From: Rebecca billardiae RCC1528
Taxonomy: Eukaryota; Haptophyta
Direction of reading: 5' to 3'
DNA: 64,000 nucleotides
NCBI GenBank assembly: GCA_965240325.2
Contig: OZ251224.1
Span: 558,001-622,000, forward strand
Positions 1 to 10,673 of the stretch are shown one piece after another. The notes under the pieces were generated by a model. That model had not been told where the DNA came from, ran no database searches, and saw nothing but the letters and a program-made list of their open reading frames with translations. Within the stretch, counting starts at the first letter, position 1; every line of letters starts with the position of its first letter. The position numbers and the translations under genes are program-made.

Positions 1-262
1 TTTATTATCTGTCGCGCGCGCGTACGTAGTCGTATAGTAGTCAATAAGTCATCAGCGCCGTAGGTCTACCGCTGGTAAGTGGTAGCGTTCGCCAGCCGCC
101 AGCATCAAGTATCAACGCAAGCGCGGCGATGCCGATGCCGCTGATCATAAAGGCGGCAGCCATCGTCGTCGCCGTCGCCATCAAAGGGTGCTGGCCACCA
201 GCGCCGCCACAGCTCTGCGGCATGCCGCTGTCACACCTCCACGTGCCCACCTCGGACGCCAC
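1..262 (-). pseudogene. Duplicated 3' end of the adjacent Sel1/MYND gene
   Basis: Bases 1-233 repeat bases 466-679 with small indels. The copied part encodes, on the minus strand, the last serine/glycine-rich repeat (DSGMPQS...GGQHPLMATATT) and the C-terminal hydrophobic segment (AAAFMISGIGIAALALI) of the gene at 514-2577. The copy then runs out of frame into a different tail (ending about 41) and has no Sel1 or MYND part within the window. It is most simply a partial tandem duplication that left a gene relic. More of it could lie beyond base 1 only as 3' flank, because the gene body would be to its right and is absent there. Confidence 0.75.
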
Positions 263-513
263 GCTGGCAGACTACACGGCGCATCGGCATGCGCTGCGCC
301 ACCACCGGCGCGCTGACGCGCAGCAGCAGGCGGCCGAAACGCGGGTGACACGCGCCGGCTCGTACAGCTGCCCCTCGCCACGTGGGGCAGCCGCCGAGGA
401 AGCTCCGCTGCTGAGCGGGGTCACTCTGGGCACGTGCAAAGCGGAGTAATAACGGCGGCGGTATATTTATTATCTGTCGCGCGCGCGTACGTAGTCGTTA
501 TAGATAGTAGTCA

Positions 514-2577
514 TCAGCGCCGTAGCTGACGCTGGTAGCGTTCGCCAGCCGCCAGCATCAACGCAAGCGCGGCGATGCCGATGCCGCTGATCATAAAGGC
601 GGCAGCCATCGTCGTCGCCGTCGCCATCAAAGGGTGCTGGCCACCAGCGCCGCCACTGCTCTGCGGCATGCCGCTGTCAACGCTGGTCGTCGTCGCCATC
701 GCCACCAACTGACGGTCGAAGCCGCTGCTCTGTGAAGTGCCGCTGTCAGCGCTGGCCGTAGTCATCATCACCATCTCAACCAAAGGGTGGCCGACGCCGC
801 TGCCCTGAGACGTGCCGCTGTCAGCGCTGTCATCGTTTATGCTGGGCGAGAGCCCTGCTTCGCACTCCTGGCACCAGCGAGTGCAGTGCGGCTTGTGCTC
901 CCTCCACGCCTGCCGCTGGTGCTCTCGCGAGCAGAAGACTGCCAAGAGGCACCGCTGGCACTTCTTCACGCCGCGGCCCGCCTTGGCGCACACCATGCAA
1001 CATGCACCCGCCACCTCCGGATCTCCAGCCAGTCGTGGCTGCCCCAGCAACTGGCAAACGACGGAAATGGATGGCTGCGATGACTGGCCGAGATGTTGAT
1101 TGGCGTTGTTCTGCTCACACCATTGCTCATGTGCGAGGCGCATGAGGCGCGCTCCCTCGTCGACGTCGCGCTCCACGCCGCAGCCCACGAGCGTCAGCTT
1201 TGCCAGCGACCCGGACCCTAAATCATTGCCCCCATCCGCTGCGAGCCGGTACCAGCGCACCGCCTCTGCGATATCGGCGTGCATGCCGTTCAGACCAAAC
1301 TCGAGGCACTGACCAAGGACGGCCTGCGCCATTGCCAAGCCCTGCTCGGCCGCCAGCCGGCACAAGCGCATCCCCTCGGCCACGTCCTGCTGCACGCCCT
1401 CGCCTCGCACAAGGCACAGACTCCACTGGAGCTGCCCTGTCGGGTCACCGTGCTCAGCCGCCAGCCGGAACCAATGCGCCGCCTCAGCCACATCTTGAGG
1501 CACGCCCCAGCCCTTGACGAGGAGCAGACCCAGTCTGCATTGCGCTCTCGCGTCACCCTCATCAGCCGCCAGCTGGTACCAGTGCACCGCCTCGGCCAAG
1601 TCCTGCGGCACGCCCTCGCCAGACTCGAGGGAGTACGCCAATTGGTACTGCGCGCTCACCAAACCCGTCTCGGCCGCCCGCCGGTACCAGCGCGCCGCCT
1701 GGTCCTTGTCCTGTGGCACGCCGTAGCCGTTGGACAAGTAAATACCCAGGTTGAACTGCGCGTCTGCGTGGCCCTCCTCGGCCGCCAGCCGGCACCAGCG
1801 CGCCGCCTCGGCCATGTCCTGCGGCACGCCGTAGCCGTTGGACAAGGAAATAGACAGGTTGAACTGCGCGTCTGCGTGGCCCTCCTCAGCCGCCAGCCGG
1901 CACCAGCGCGCCGCCTCGGCCATGTCCTGCTGCACGCCCTCGCCCGTCCTGAGGTGCCCAGACAGCTGGTACTGCGCATCTGCGTGGCCCTGCTCAGCCG
2001 CCAGCCGGCACCAGCGCGCCGCCTCGGCCATGTCCTGAGGCACGTGCAAGCCCTCCATGAGCCACGTAGCCAGCTGGAGCTGCGCGTCTGCCATACCCTG
2101 CTCGGCCGCCCGCCGGCACCAGTGCAGAGCCTCGGCCATGTCCTTCGGCACGCCCTCGCCCTCGGCGAGCAAACTGGACAGGTGGTGCTGCGCAAGCGTA
2201 TTGCCCTGATCGGCCGCCCGCCGGTACCAGCGCGCCGCCTGGTCCTTGTCCTGTGACACACCCAGGCCTGCAGCGTACCACATACCCAGTATTGCCTGCG
2301 CGTGAGCGTGCCCCTGCTCGGCTGCAAGCCGGCACCAGCGAGCGGCGCGCTCGGCATCGCCCATCAACTCGTAGAGTCGGCTCAGCGCGACCTGTGCGTC
2401 CACGAGCCCACCATCGGCCGCGACCCTGTACAGGCGGAGGGCCTCGGCCGGATCGCACGCGACGCCGTCGCCCTTCTCGAAGCGTCCTGCCAGAAGGAAG
2501 GTGGCACGCGCATCGCCTCGGGCTGACTTGCGCTGGAGTAGCCTCACGGCGGCGGCGTCATGTTCGGCCGCCATCAT
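514..2577 (-). CDS. Sel1-repeat protein with MYND zinc finger and C-terminal hydrophobic segment
   Basis: A 687-residue protein read from the first ATG pair (2577); the open frame upstream to 2610 has no earlier ATG. About 13 Sel1-like (TPR-type helical) repeats of roughly 36 residues fill residues 20-480, each with the signature GVPQDMAEAARWCRLAAEQG or a variant. A MYND zinc finger follows at about 520-565 (CxxC-CxxC-FCSxxHQxxxWxxHKxxC pattern). Then come three degenerate about 24-residue units (SADSGTSQ...) and a terminal hydrophobic helix. Sel1 arrays are adaptor scaffolds and MYND fingers bind proline-rich peptides, so an adaptor role is likely; the partner is unknown. The terminal helix suggests tail anchoring. 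It is intronless and head-to-head with the MYND gene at 2672, 94 bp between starts. The near-identity of several repeats suggests recent repeat expansion. Confidence 0.9.
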   Translation of the reverse strand: MMAAEHDAAAVRLLQRKSARGDARATFLLAGRFEKGDGVACDPAEALRLYRVAADGGLVDAQVALSRLYELMGDAERAARWCRLAAEQGHAHAQAILGMWYAAGLGVSQDKDQAARWYRRAADQGNTLAQHHLSSLLAEGEGVPKDMAEALHWCRRAAEQGMADAQLQLATWLMEGLHVPQDMAEAARWCRLAAEQGHADAQYQLSGHLRTGEGVQQDMAEAARWCRLAAEEGHADAQFNLSISLSNGYGVPQDMAEAARWCRLAAEEGHADAQFNLGIYLSNGYGVPQDKDQAARWYRRAAETGLVSAQYQLAYSLESGEGVPQDLAEAVHWYQLAADEGDARAQCRLGLLLVKGWGVPQDVAEAAHWFRLAAEHGDPTGQLQWSLCLVRGEGVQQDVAEGMRLCRLAAEQGLAMAQAVLGQCLEFGLNGMHADIAEAVRWYRLAADGGNDLGSGSLAKLTLVGCGVERDVDEGARLMRLAHEQWCEQNNANQHLGQSSQPSISVVCQLLGQPRLAGDPEVAGACCMVCAKAGRGVKKCQRCLLAVFCSREHQRQAWREHKPHCTRWCQECEAGLSPSINDDSADSGTSQGSGVGHPLVEMVMMTTASADSGTSQSSGFDRQLVAMATTTSVDSGMPQSSGGAGGQHPLMATATTMAAAFMISGIGIAALALMLAAGERYQRQLRR

Positions 2578-2671
2578 TCTGCGCGCTGCTTTGCGAATAT
2601 GTTTAACCAAGTGTGCACGTTAAATCATAGTACAGTTAAACTGTAAACAGGTCTTGGCAGTGTCGGCAGTC
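2578..2671. promoter_or_regulatory. Head-to-head intergenic region with a motif shared with 61778-61812
   Basis: This 94-bp gap between two divergent start codons must hold the promoters or 5' leaders of both genes. Bases 2603-2622 (TTAACCAAGTGTGCACGTTA) recur exactly at 61780-61799, followed in both places by AATCATAGT and a short ACTGT/ACAG palindromic tail. The second copy also sits in a head-to-head spacer. It could be a shared promoter element or the remnant of a dispersed repeat. Confidence 0.5.
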
Positions 2672-4982
2672 ATGACCTCCGATGATCGCCCGCTCGCCGT
2701 CGGCGATGACGTGGTCGTCGTGGGGCTCAAAAGCGAGAGTGCGCGTGGCTTGAATGGGCGGGTGGGCCACGTGGCGGAAGCCGCAGCTGAGGACGGGCGT
2801 GCTGCGGTGCAGCTCATTGCCTGCCCGACGATCGACGTGGGCGCGCTGCCTGCCATCCGTGCGGCCCCCGATGAGCTGGCCGCAACACGCATCCGCCCGC
2901 GCACCGACTGCATCCTGCGCGCCGACGACGCGGCCTCGATCGCGCGCTGGCTCGGCGACGACCAGGACTCGGAGCGCCCCGAGTCGATCGACGCCCTAGC
3001 GCTGCACTGCTGCGCCGCGCTGCTCATCGCGCCTCCGCGCGCCACGGCGGTGCCCGGCTGGAGGGTGCGGCTCGGGCTCGTCGAGGCGATGCTCGGCGAG
3101 CCCAGCCTCCGCCAGCACGTGCTCCGCGGCCCCTGCCTTGGCGCGCTTGGCGCATCGCTCGTGCACGCGCACGAGCTCGCGCTCTCCGCCCACGCGGCGC
3201 AGCACACGGCGTGCCTGGCCACCGTGCTCCCCGCCGCGCTGCCGCTGTGGTCGGATGCGCTCATGCCCGCGCTCGGGGTGCGCGCGGGGGCGGCGGGCGG
3301 GCGCAAGCCGCTCAGGACGCCGACTCGGCCCACGCACCTCACACACGCCGTGATCACCGCCGGCGGCGTGCCGCTCCTCGAGGCCCTCGTCGCGATCGCC
3401 GCGCAGCCAGTGATCTTGACGTACCTGCTGCAAGCGGAGGGCGCGGACGGCACGTCCAAGCACGGCTCGTACGGCGCGGATGCGCTGCTGGCGATGATCG
3501 TCTACGTCATCTCGGCCCCCGGGGGCCCCGCGTCGGAGCTCGCGTCGGAGGCGGAGGCGGCGACCGCGCTGCACGCCAACACGCGCGCGCTCGCAAAGGC
3601 GCGCTCGGGCTCACGCTCGCGCTCGCGGCGCACGCGGCCTGCCCCGACGGTGTGCGCATCCTGCGTGACGGAGCCGGCGCGAGCGCGACGCTCACGGGCT
3701 CGATCTGGGCCGGGGTGCGCCACCAGGCGCAGGAGCTCCTCGTGCAGCTGGTCGTCCGCAGTCGCAAGTCGCCGCTCGACGTGGCCGCGCGCGCGCTCGA
3801 GCGCGTGAGGCTGCCGCGTCAGCTCCTGCCCGCGCGAGTGGCGAGCGCCGCCGCCGCTGGCGCCGACGGCGAGTCCCTGCTCGAGCTGCTCGTGAGCACG
3901 CTGCGCGAAGACGGCGCGCACCTGTCGGCGGACGTGCGCTCGGCGCTGCCCACGCTCAAGTCCTTCGCCGAAGTCAGCGGGCTGCTCCCCATGGGCGGGC
4001 AGCACGCTGACAGTGACGTGCAGGTGATGACGCGCATGCGCGACATCTGCGCGGCGTGCGGCAAGATGTCGGACGTGGGCGTGCACTTTGCCAGATGCGC
4101 GCGCTGCGCGGCGCAGCCCTACTGTGCGCGCGCCGCCGCCGCCGTCGCTACCGCGCGCCGCGCGCCGCGCCGCGCGCGGAGGCGCCTCGCGCGCATGCCC
4201 TGCCGTGCGCGCTCCCACGGCCTCGCTCTCAACCCGCGCCGTGCACGGCGCGCGCTGCGGCTGCAGGCTCGGCCGAGTGTCAGAAGGCGGACTGGCAGGC
4301 GCACAAGGAGGTGTGCAAGGAGGTGGCGCGCGCGCGCGGCGTCACGGGGGGCGGGCACGCGCCGCGCGGCCACCCGCCGATGGTGAAGACGGTGAACACG
4401 TGGCTCTTCTCGCACTCGCACCTCATCCTGCTCGCGCCCTTCAAGCCCGGCGGCGAGCACATCAACGTGGCGCGCTCGGTGCTCGTGCTCGACTTCACGC
4501 GGCCGGGGACGGGCACGGACGAGCCGCCCGCGTGGCGCTTTGTGCCGGAGGCGGAGTGGGAGGCGGCCGTGCTCACCGCACGCGAGGGCAAGCCGCTGAT
4601 GTGCGAGTCCAGCCGCGCGGAGCTCTGGCCCCTGCTCCGAACATGCCTCGCGAAGCGCACCGCCAAGCCGCCCTCGACAAACCTCGAGCTCGTCTGGATG
4701 GCCGGCTTTGCCAAGGGTGTCGGTGCGTCGGGCGAGACGACCTTGAACCCGCCCGTCACGGAGAGCGGCGAGCGACGCGGCTGGCCGTGGGTGATGGAGG
4801 CGGTCCTCAGCGGGCATCAGCTGGGTCGGCAGGTGCACAGCGATCGCGGCATGACTGCGCTCGCCTTCGGCTCCATCTTCGAGGCCATGATGTCGCAGCG
4901 CGCGTCTGCCGCCGAGGCCGTGCCGAGGCCGCCTGTCCCGAGCTGGGCGACCATGTTCGGGTCCCCGGGCCGAGGGCGATGA
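2672..4982 (+). CDS. MYND-finger protein, one intron plus an unexplained frame change near 3600
   Basis: Starts at ATG 2672 (MTSDDRPLAVG). The first part (to about 3600) is an alpha-helical, possibly armadillo/HEAT-like region. It continues after about 3600 only in another frame (...LGLTLALAAHAACPDGV), to a MYND finger (CAACGKMSD...CARC...YC). The finger is completed across a GT-AG intron at 4124-4266: joining T|GC restores YCSAECQKADWQAHKEVC, an excellent MYND signature. The downstream region (about 4310-4982) has no family I recognise. The frame change near 3600 has no convincing GT-AG intron around it, so it is either a sequence/assembly indel, a real frameshift, or an unusual short intron. 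It shares a bidirectional spacer with the Sel1/MYND gene, so two MYND genes are adjacent but not otherwise similar. Confidence 0.75.
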
Positions 4983-5479
4983 GCCCAGCGTAGACGACGA
5001 GTATAGCTTAGACTTAGACTTATGATCGATCCTCTCTGCTACAGTACGACATTACTACGACATATAGCTCTGAGTCTGTGATGACTTCGTCGATCTGCCG
5101 TGTGCCGTCAACTCCGAGCGATGATGTAACGCGGTCGCCGGAGTACAGTAGTCCGTACGGTACGCGACTGAGTTAGTACTAGTAGTCGTGGTCGTGGACG
5201 TGCGCTGCTGTGATGAGGACCCTACAGTATACCGTAGTGTCCGTATACCGACGAGTGCGTATATCGCCCGACTAACTAGTAACTGCTGAGTAACTCGTGT
5301 CCACGGCACGAGTGACCCGCCGCAGTCGCTCGTGGCCGTGCTGACGATCGGCTTGTCGAGTATGCATGATGATGATCCGATCGATATATGTGGGGTTATT
5401 GGTACAATAACTGCTGATTGTCTAAGAGCAGACGACACGGACGCCAGGCGCCAGCGCCGCTCATCAGCTCCATCGCCCT

Positions 5480-5689
5480 CTACCGGACCATGGCCTCAAC
5501 GAGCTGCTCCCGGACAAACAGTCCGTCCGGCTTTTTCTGTTTCCGGCCAAAGATCTCCGATCGCCATCCGATCCGCATCGGCTTCTCGGGCTCTGCAGTC
5601 GTGGCGCGGGCATCCAGCCATGTCGCGTCCTGCGTCGCCGGCGGCTGCGGCTCGCACGCGGGTGGCGCGTCGCGTGCACCGACCAACAT
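5480..5689 (-). CDS. Possible small hypothetical protein (69 aa)
   Basis: A short ATG-started frame, MLVGARDAPPAC to LVREQLVEAMVR, with gene-like GC content embedded in an AT-rich spacer and charged residues in a plausible order (RKQKKPDG). There is no recognisable domain and no neighbour in operon-like order. It could be an exon of an unseen spliced gene or chance. Confidence 0.22.
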   Translation of the reverse strand: MLVGARDAPPACEPQPPATQDATWLDARATTAEPEKPMRIGWRSEIFGRKQKKPDGLFVREQLVEAMVR

Positions 5690-5766
5690 CTTTCGGCGGT
5701 AAGCAACGCTCAGCCATCATCATATATATATATATACGACGTCGTACTGTAGTTAGCCTTATGTAC

Positions 5767-5768
<2 letters not shown>

Positions 5769-5817
<49 letters not shown>
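5769..5817. repeat. TA dinucleotide microsatellite
   Basis: An almost pure (TA)n run of about 49 bases in the spacer downstream of ARP6. Confidence 0.97.
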
Positions 5818-5819
<2 letters not shown>

Positions 5820-6087
5820 GCGATATATACGCACGCGCAGCGTGTCAGCGGCGCGCGTGTCTGGCGGCCTGTCTTCTGCGGGCCCCGCGACTCAACAATG
5901 ACGAGTAGCTATTGACTATTGAGTCGAGTATATATATGATTGGCAGCCGACCGCCAGCCGAGGACGGCAGCCCGCGCCGATCCGGTCGAGCGCGGCTCGC
6001 CCTGCGCGGCGCGCGCCGCTTGGGCGAAGGTACGGGTCGCTAGGAGCGAGGGCCCAGCTCGCGACGCCAAGGTGCCGCCCCCACGGC

Positions 6088-7754
6088 TCAGTTGTAGCAC
6101 ACCCTGCGCACCATCGAGTGGCCGTACTCGAGGTACTCGTCGCGGCGCACGGACGAGCGCTCAAAGAGGGGCGAGGCGGCAAAGGAGGCGGCGCCGCGCC
6201 ACGCGGCGATGATCGGGTCCTCCGGCATGCGCACGTTGATCGAGATGTCCGCGGGTACCAGCGGGCGCAGCTCCGCCTCGAGCCGCTCCTTCAGCCCGGG
6301 GAAGCGCGCGTTGCCGCCCACCAGCAGCACGTTGTTGTACAGCGCCTCGTGCAGGTCTGGCAGCGTCGCGCTCACCGCCTGCACGACCGCCTCCGCCAGC
6401 CCCGCCTGCTCGAGCCCGATGTCGGAGGGCGAGAAGAGGATCTCGGGCGTGGCGAAGCGCTCGACCGTCAGCGCGAGCACCTGCTCCTCGCCCGCCCCGC
6501 CGCCGGCGCGGCCGCCGCCCTCCTTCGTCTTTGGCCGCTTGGCCGGCGGCGCCTTGGCGCCCGCGCCCGCGCTCGGCGCCGCCGCGCCCGCGGGCGCGCC
6601 CTCGGCCGCGGCCGGCGCGCCCTGCGCGCCCTCCGCGCCGGGCGGCGGCTCGTCGTGCTCGGAGTGCTTGACGTACCCGCGCATCACGTGGATGTAGTCG
6701 GGCATCACGTACTCGCGCCGCACCGTGTTGCTCGCCGCCTTCCTCACCGACGCGGCCGCCAGGTCCTTGCCGAGCGCGCTTGACACGTAGCACACCTTCT
6801 CCTTGACGTCGTTGATCATGTGCGTCTCGTCCATCACGTTCCACTGCCGGTGGCTGATCACCTGCTTGAGCTGGTTGGTGAGCAGCTTGCCGCCCACGTC
6901 GACCCGGCGCACCGCGTAGTTCAGCCCCTGCGCGTCGAAGATGGGCACGGCGTGCGAGAAGGAATGGCCCGAGTCGAGCACGAGGCACGCGGGCGGCGCG
7001 GGCGCAGAGCGCGCCTCCAGCTCCGCCTGCGGGCGCGGGCGCCGGCAGGGGTGCGCGTGCGCGTGAGCGCGCGCGCGGGGCGGCGCGGCGGCGCGCACGC
7101 GCGGGGGGGTATGCGTGGCTCGGCCGATGCCGCGCGCGGCCCGCCGCGCCGCGCGCCGCGCGCCGCGCGCGAGGCTGGCGGCGCGCGGTGCGGCGCGGTG
7201 CGGTGCGGTGCGGAGCGCGCACGAGCTGCGCGAGGTGCGCGAGCACGGGCGCGGTCATCATGCACGCCGACTTGAAGTTGAAGTGCTCGAAGACCATCTC
7301 GTCGAGTGTGGAGAGGATGGCGGACGGGCAGAGTGGCGGCACCGACAGCATCAGCCGGCAGTCCGCGCTGTTCACGTCGAGCACGCCCTTCCCGAGCGCG
7401 CGGCTCCACACGTCCGTCTGCACGTCCCAGTTGATCGGGTAGCCCTTCTCAAAGGCCATGCGGTACTGCAGGCCGGAGAAGTCGTGGCACGCGTCGAGCT
7501 GATCGCCGATGAACGTCTTGCGCTCCGTCTTCGACTTGGCGATCAGGTTGGGCACGCATCTGTGCGCGCCGCCGCGCGCGCGCGTGCGTGAGCGTCCGAC
7601 GCCTGCCAGCCTTGGCGCGAGCGTTGCGCGCGCGGCAGCACCCGGCTCACGGCCGCGTCGCTCGCGCGCACTTTCTCGGCTCCTTCTCGCCAGCGAAGCC
7701 AACCTTGCACGTCGCGCCGCCGTTGTCGATCACGACGGTGCGCTCCTTCACCAT
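6088..7754 (-). CDS. ARP6: Actin-related protein 6 (ARP6), SWR1/SRCAP-type remodeller subunit
   Basis: Three exons, 7754-7672, 7559-7223 and 7026-6088, joined by GT-AG introns 7560-7671 and 7027-7222, give a 452-residue protein in a single frame. The actin-fold phosphate loop is at residues 9-21 (IDNGGATCKVGFA). Family-specific stretches include CVPNLIAKSK, GYPINWDVQ, LVLDSGHSFSH (about 155-165), VDVGGKLLTNQLKQVIS (182-198), MDETHMINDVKEKVCYVS and ATPEILFSPSDIG. These follow ARP6 rather than conventional actin. ARP6 is a structural subunit of the SWR1/SRCAP complex that exchanges H2A for H2A.Z in the nucleus. The protein is longer than typical ARP6 (about 400 residues) because of an Ala/Pro/Lys-rich insertion at 264-320. 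It is head-to-head with the sulfotransferase at 7906. Confidence 0.93.
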
Positions 7755-7905
7755 CGTGCCGACGGCGCGCGCGAGACCTCGGCTCGCGCGCAAGCCACAG
7801 TCGTCGCCGGTGCTCGCCTGCTCGGCGCTGGGTGGCCCGGCGAGGGCGATGGCGTCTGACGCCACGCGGCACCGGCTGGTGCCACCAGGCGGCCGTTGTT
7901 CGGGC

Positions 7906-9501
7906 ATGCGGGGCCGATGGCGGGCGGCGCGCGCAGCGGCGCTGTCGCTGTCGCTGGTGCTACGCGTGCCGCACGCCATCGGCGCCGCGTGCCCGAACAC
8001 CGCGATCGCGCCGAACTGGAACCTGCACATCATGCGCACGTACCACCGCAACCTGCGCGACACGTGTCACTTTCAGTCGGCCGTGCCCGAGGGCGAGCCG
8101 GCGCAGGTGCGCGACCTGACGATGGCGACGTCTTGGAGCGGGCCGACCGTGCCGCACTACGAGCAGCCCGACTGGCCCAAGCCCGAGCGCTGCAAGCCGT
8201 TCGCCCAGCTGGCGTCGCACGCGCCGTGGCGCATCCGGAGGGTGCCGCACCAGTTTGTGCGCACGCCCAACGGCGAGCTCGCCTTCATCCTCGTGTGGAA
8301 GGCGGGGATCACGACGCTCACGCGGCTGTGGGCGTGCGCGTACGGGGCCACCTCGCCCAACGGCACGCTGCGCTCATCGTTCACGCCCGAGTTCCCGCCG
8401 ACCCGCCGCTTTGCGGGCATGGTGCGCGACCCGATCTCGCGGCTGATCTCGGCGTACGGCGAGATCCTCGCGCGCACCACCTCGCCGGTGCGCGGCCGGG
8501 ACGGGCGCGTCGTGCGCCTCCCCGACCCGCTCGACCTGCGGCTGCTCGAGGCCTCCGTCGACGGCGCCGCGTACAAGCGCTGGGTGGAGACGCTCTTTGG
8601 GATCGCGCGCGCCGCGGGCGCGCCCCGCGAGCGCGCGATGTACACGCTCGACCGCAAGCTGCTCTTCCGCAACTTCCCGCCCTCCGCCGAGGTGCTCACG
8701 CCGGAGGAGGGCGCGGTGGCGCGGCTGGAGGAGCGCGTGCGCGCCTCCGCCGTCGGCTGGCTGTACGCCGGGCTCAGCGCGCCCGCACCGCGCACGTTCA
8801 CCATCCCCGAGGGCGCGCTCAGCGCGCGGATGCCTGGCGGGCAGAAGTGGCCGACGCGCCACCGCGGCTTCGAGCAGGGCACGCCGGTCGCGCAGCTCGA
8901 CGGCACGCTGGACGAGGCAAAGCGTTTCGCGGCGTTCGTGCGCGCGCTCGAGTGCGCGCCGCGCTACTTCGCCTGGCAGCACGCCGCCACGCAGACCGCG
9001 TTCATGGCGCGCATGCCCCACGTGATCAACGCGTCGGCCATCGTGCCCTGGCCCGATGCGGCCGAGGGCACGGACGGCGATGGCGGCCCGGTGCTGCCCG
9101 CGCGGCGGCGCGGCGAGGGGGCGAGCGGCAGCATGCCGCTGGACATCACCTCGCTCGTGCGGCAGGAGTTCTACGAGGGCGACCTCAAGCGCGAGCTGAT
9201 CCGCGCGCGCGCGACCAGGCCGCTCAAGAAATGCCGCATCACGCGGCAGCGGCCGTCGGTGATGGGCGCGGCCGGCAGCGGGGCCAACGCGGGCGAGCAG
9301 AAGCGCAAGCGGCAGGCGGCGGAGCACGGCTTCCCCTCCAAAGAGCTGATCAGGCGCGTGCTCGACGAGGACGACGAGCTGATGCGCATCGTGTGCCGCG
9401 TCTTCTTTCAGGACTTCACGTGCTACGGCTACAAGCTGCCCCGCGCGTGCGGCACCGGCTTTGCGCGCGCGCCGTGCCCGACGGCGGCGGCGGTGCCATG
9501 A
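7906..9501 (+). CDS. Secretory-pathway sulfotransferase (carbohydrate sulfotransferase-like)
   Basis: Intronless, 531 residues from ATG 7906; an in-frame ATG at 7849 is an alternative, but the downstream start places a clean signal/anchor sequence (ALSLSLVLRVPHAIGA) at the N terminus. The 5'-phosphosulfate-binding loop is at about residue 130 (VWKAGITTLTRLW) and the 3'-phosphate-binding motif at about 172 (VRDPISRLISAYGE), both as in PAPS-dependent sulfotransferases that act in the Golgi on glycans. The acceptor is unknown. The C-terminal third, with FFQDFTCYGYKLPRAC, resembles the terminal part of other algal sulfotransferase-like proteins. Start codons of this gene and ARP6 are only 94-151 bp apart, implying a shared promoter. 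Confidence 0.8.
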   Translation: MRGRWRAARAAALSLSLVLRVPHAIGAACPNTAIAPNWNLHIMRTYHRNLRDTCHFQSAVPEGEPAQVRDLTMATSWSGPTVPHYEQPDWPKPERCKPFAQLASHAPWRIRRVPHQFVRTPNGELAFILVWKAGITTLTRLWACAYGATSPNGTLRSSFTPEFPPTRRFAGMVRDPISRLISAYGEILARTTSPVRGRDGRVVRLPDPLDLRLLEASVDGAAYKRWVETLFGIARAAGAPRERAMYTLDRKLLFRNFPPSAEVLTPEEGAVARLEERVRASAVGWLYAGLSAPAPRTFTIPEGALSARMPGGQKWPTRHRGFEQGTPVAQLDGTLDEAKRFAAFVRALECAPRYFAWQHAATQTAFMARMPHVINASAIVPWPDAAEGTDGDGGPVLPARRRGEGASGSMPLDITSLVRQEFYEGDLKRELIRARATRPLKKCRITRQRPSVMGAAGSGANAGEQKRKRQAAEHGFPSKELIRRVLDEDDELMRIVCRVFFQDFTCYGYKLPRACGTGFARAPCPTAAAVP

Positions 9502-10673
9502 GGCATGCTGAGCGCCACGGTCAAGCTATGCCGTCTGTGGGGCTCACTACTGTCGGCTGTCGCATGACGACGAACAACGTGCGCGATTCGACGCTGCTGC
9601 GCCGTCGCTGCGCCATGAATCGGCGGTCCGCGGACCCGGGGCCGCTGTGGCTGCGGAGCTGCTGCTGGTGACGCCGTGTGACATGCAACGTTCGCGACCT
9701 TCTGGCAGTGGCTGCTGGCCTTGACGAATCTTATTGATCTATAGTACGTTATAGCAGCAGGCGTGCGCTCTGAGTCTCCATCGATGAGCATATTAGATGA
9801 TCTGACCATGCAGGCTGCTCGGCTTTTCCTGCTGCACGGCTGCTGCCAGCTTGGCTGCTTAGTGCTTGGAACTCGGTAGCGCGCTTGAATAACGGTTGGC
9901 CCAGCGGACTGAGCGCACGCGCCGCGGGTGCCACACTCCCACAGGCGGGACTAGGAGGCTGACGCCCAGAAGGCAGAAGAAACTACTCAGTGTCAGTGAC
10001 TACTCAGGCGGCCGAAGTGACGGCATCACCTTCTTCAACTTAGCTACGTACTCCTTCCTTGAATCCTCAGTGACCTGCTTATTATCAGTGTCCTTGTTAT
10101 TAGGCCTGCACGTTACGAAGTCTGCGATGCATGACCTGGTCGTCCCGTGATGATCCGCCTGCTCCGAGGGCTCAGGCTGACTTTAAATATCTTTACATCA
10201 TCCGGTATACCGGAGTATTTACGACTACAGTAGTACATATTAAGCTACTACTCATCAGATCGATATAACAGCACTGACTCAGACGGATCGAATAACCTAA
10301 ACCGTTATTACCGTACTCTAGTGAGCTAGTCAGTAGCCAGTAGTACGGTCCACGTGCTGGATAGTGCATACGCTGTTCAGTCGTATCTATCTATATATAT
10401 ACTTTGTTTATTAATTTGTGCACGGTACCTAGTAACGGTACGCGGCTGCTATATCAGTATCACTGACACTGTCTGACGACTCTCCGACGCGGACGGCGTG
10501 CGCCACGGCAATCGGGCTCGGCGGGCATCGGCGGGCTCGGCGCATCGCGTGATTGGCCATCGTCGTGCATGATCATCGTCAACGGACGACTCATGAGTCA
10601 TGCCACTCATCACTACTCATGAGCTTTGGTAGCTGCTAGTACGTCTCAGTCTGCGCTTCATCAGATTTCGTCG
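9502..10673. other. Intergenic, tail-to-tail spacer
   Basis: Separates the 3' ends of the sulfotransferase and the LRR gene. The composition falls to AT-rich after about 9700, with short TA-rich words and clustered GTAC palindromes. No convincing gene, RNA or repeat array was found. Confidence 0.6.

Larger units (their letters stand above)
4983..6087. other. Intergenic, tail-to-tail spacer with TA microsatellites
   Basis: AT-richer spacer between the 3' ends of the MYND gene and ARP6. It is rich in short ACTAGT/GTAC-type words and holds TA runs at 5722-5735 and 5769-5817. A 69-codon ATG-initiated frame lies on the minus strand at 5480-5689 (listed separately). No RNA gene was recognised. Confidence 0.7.
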
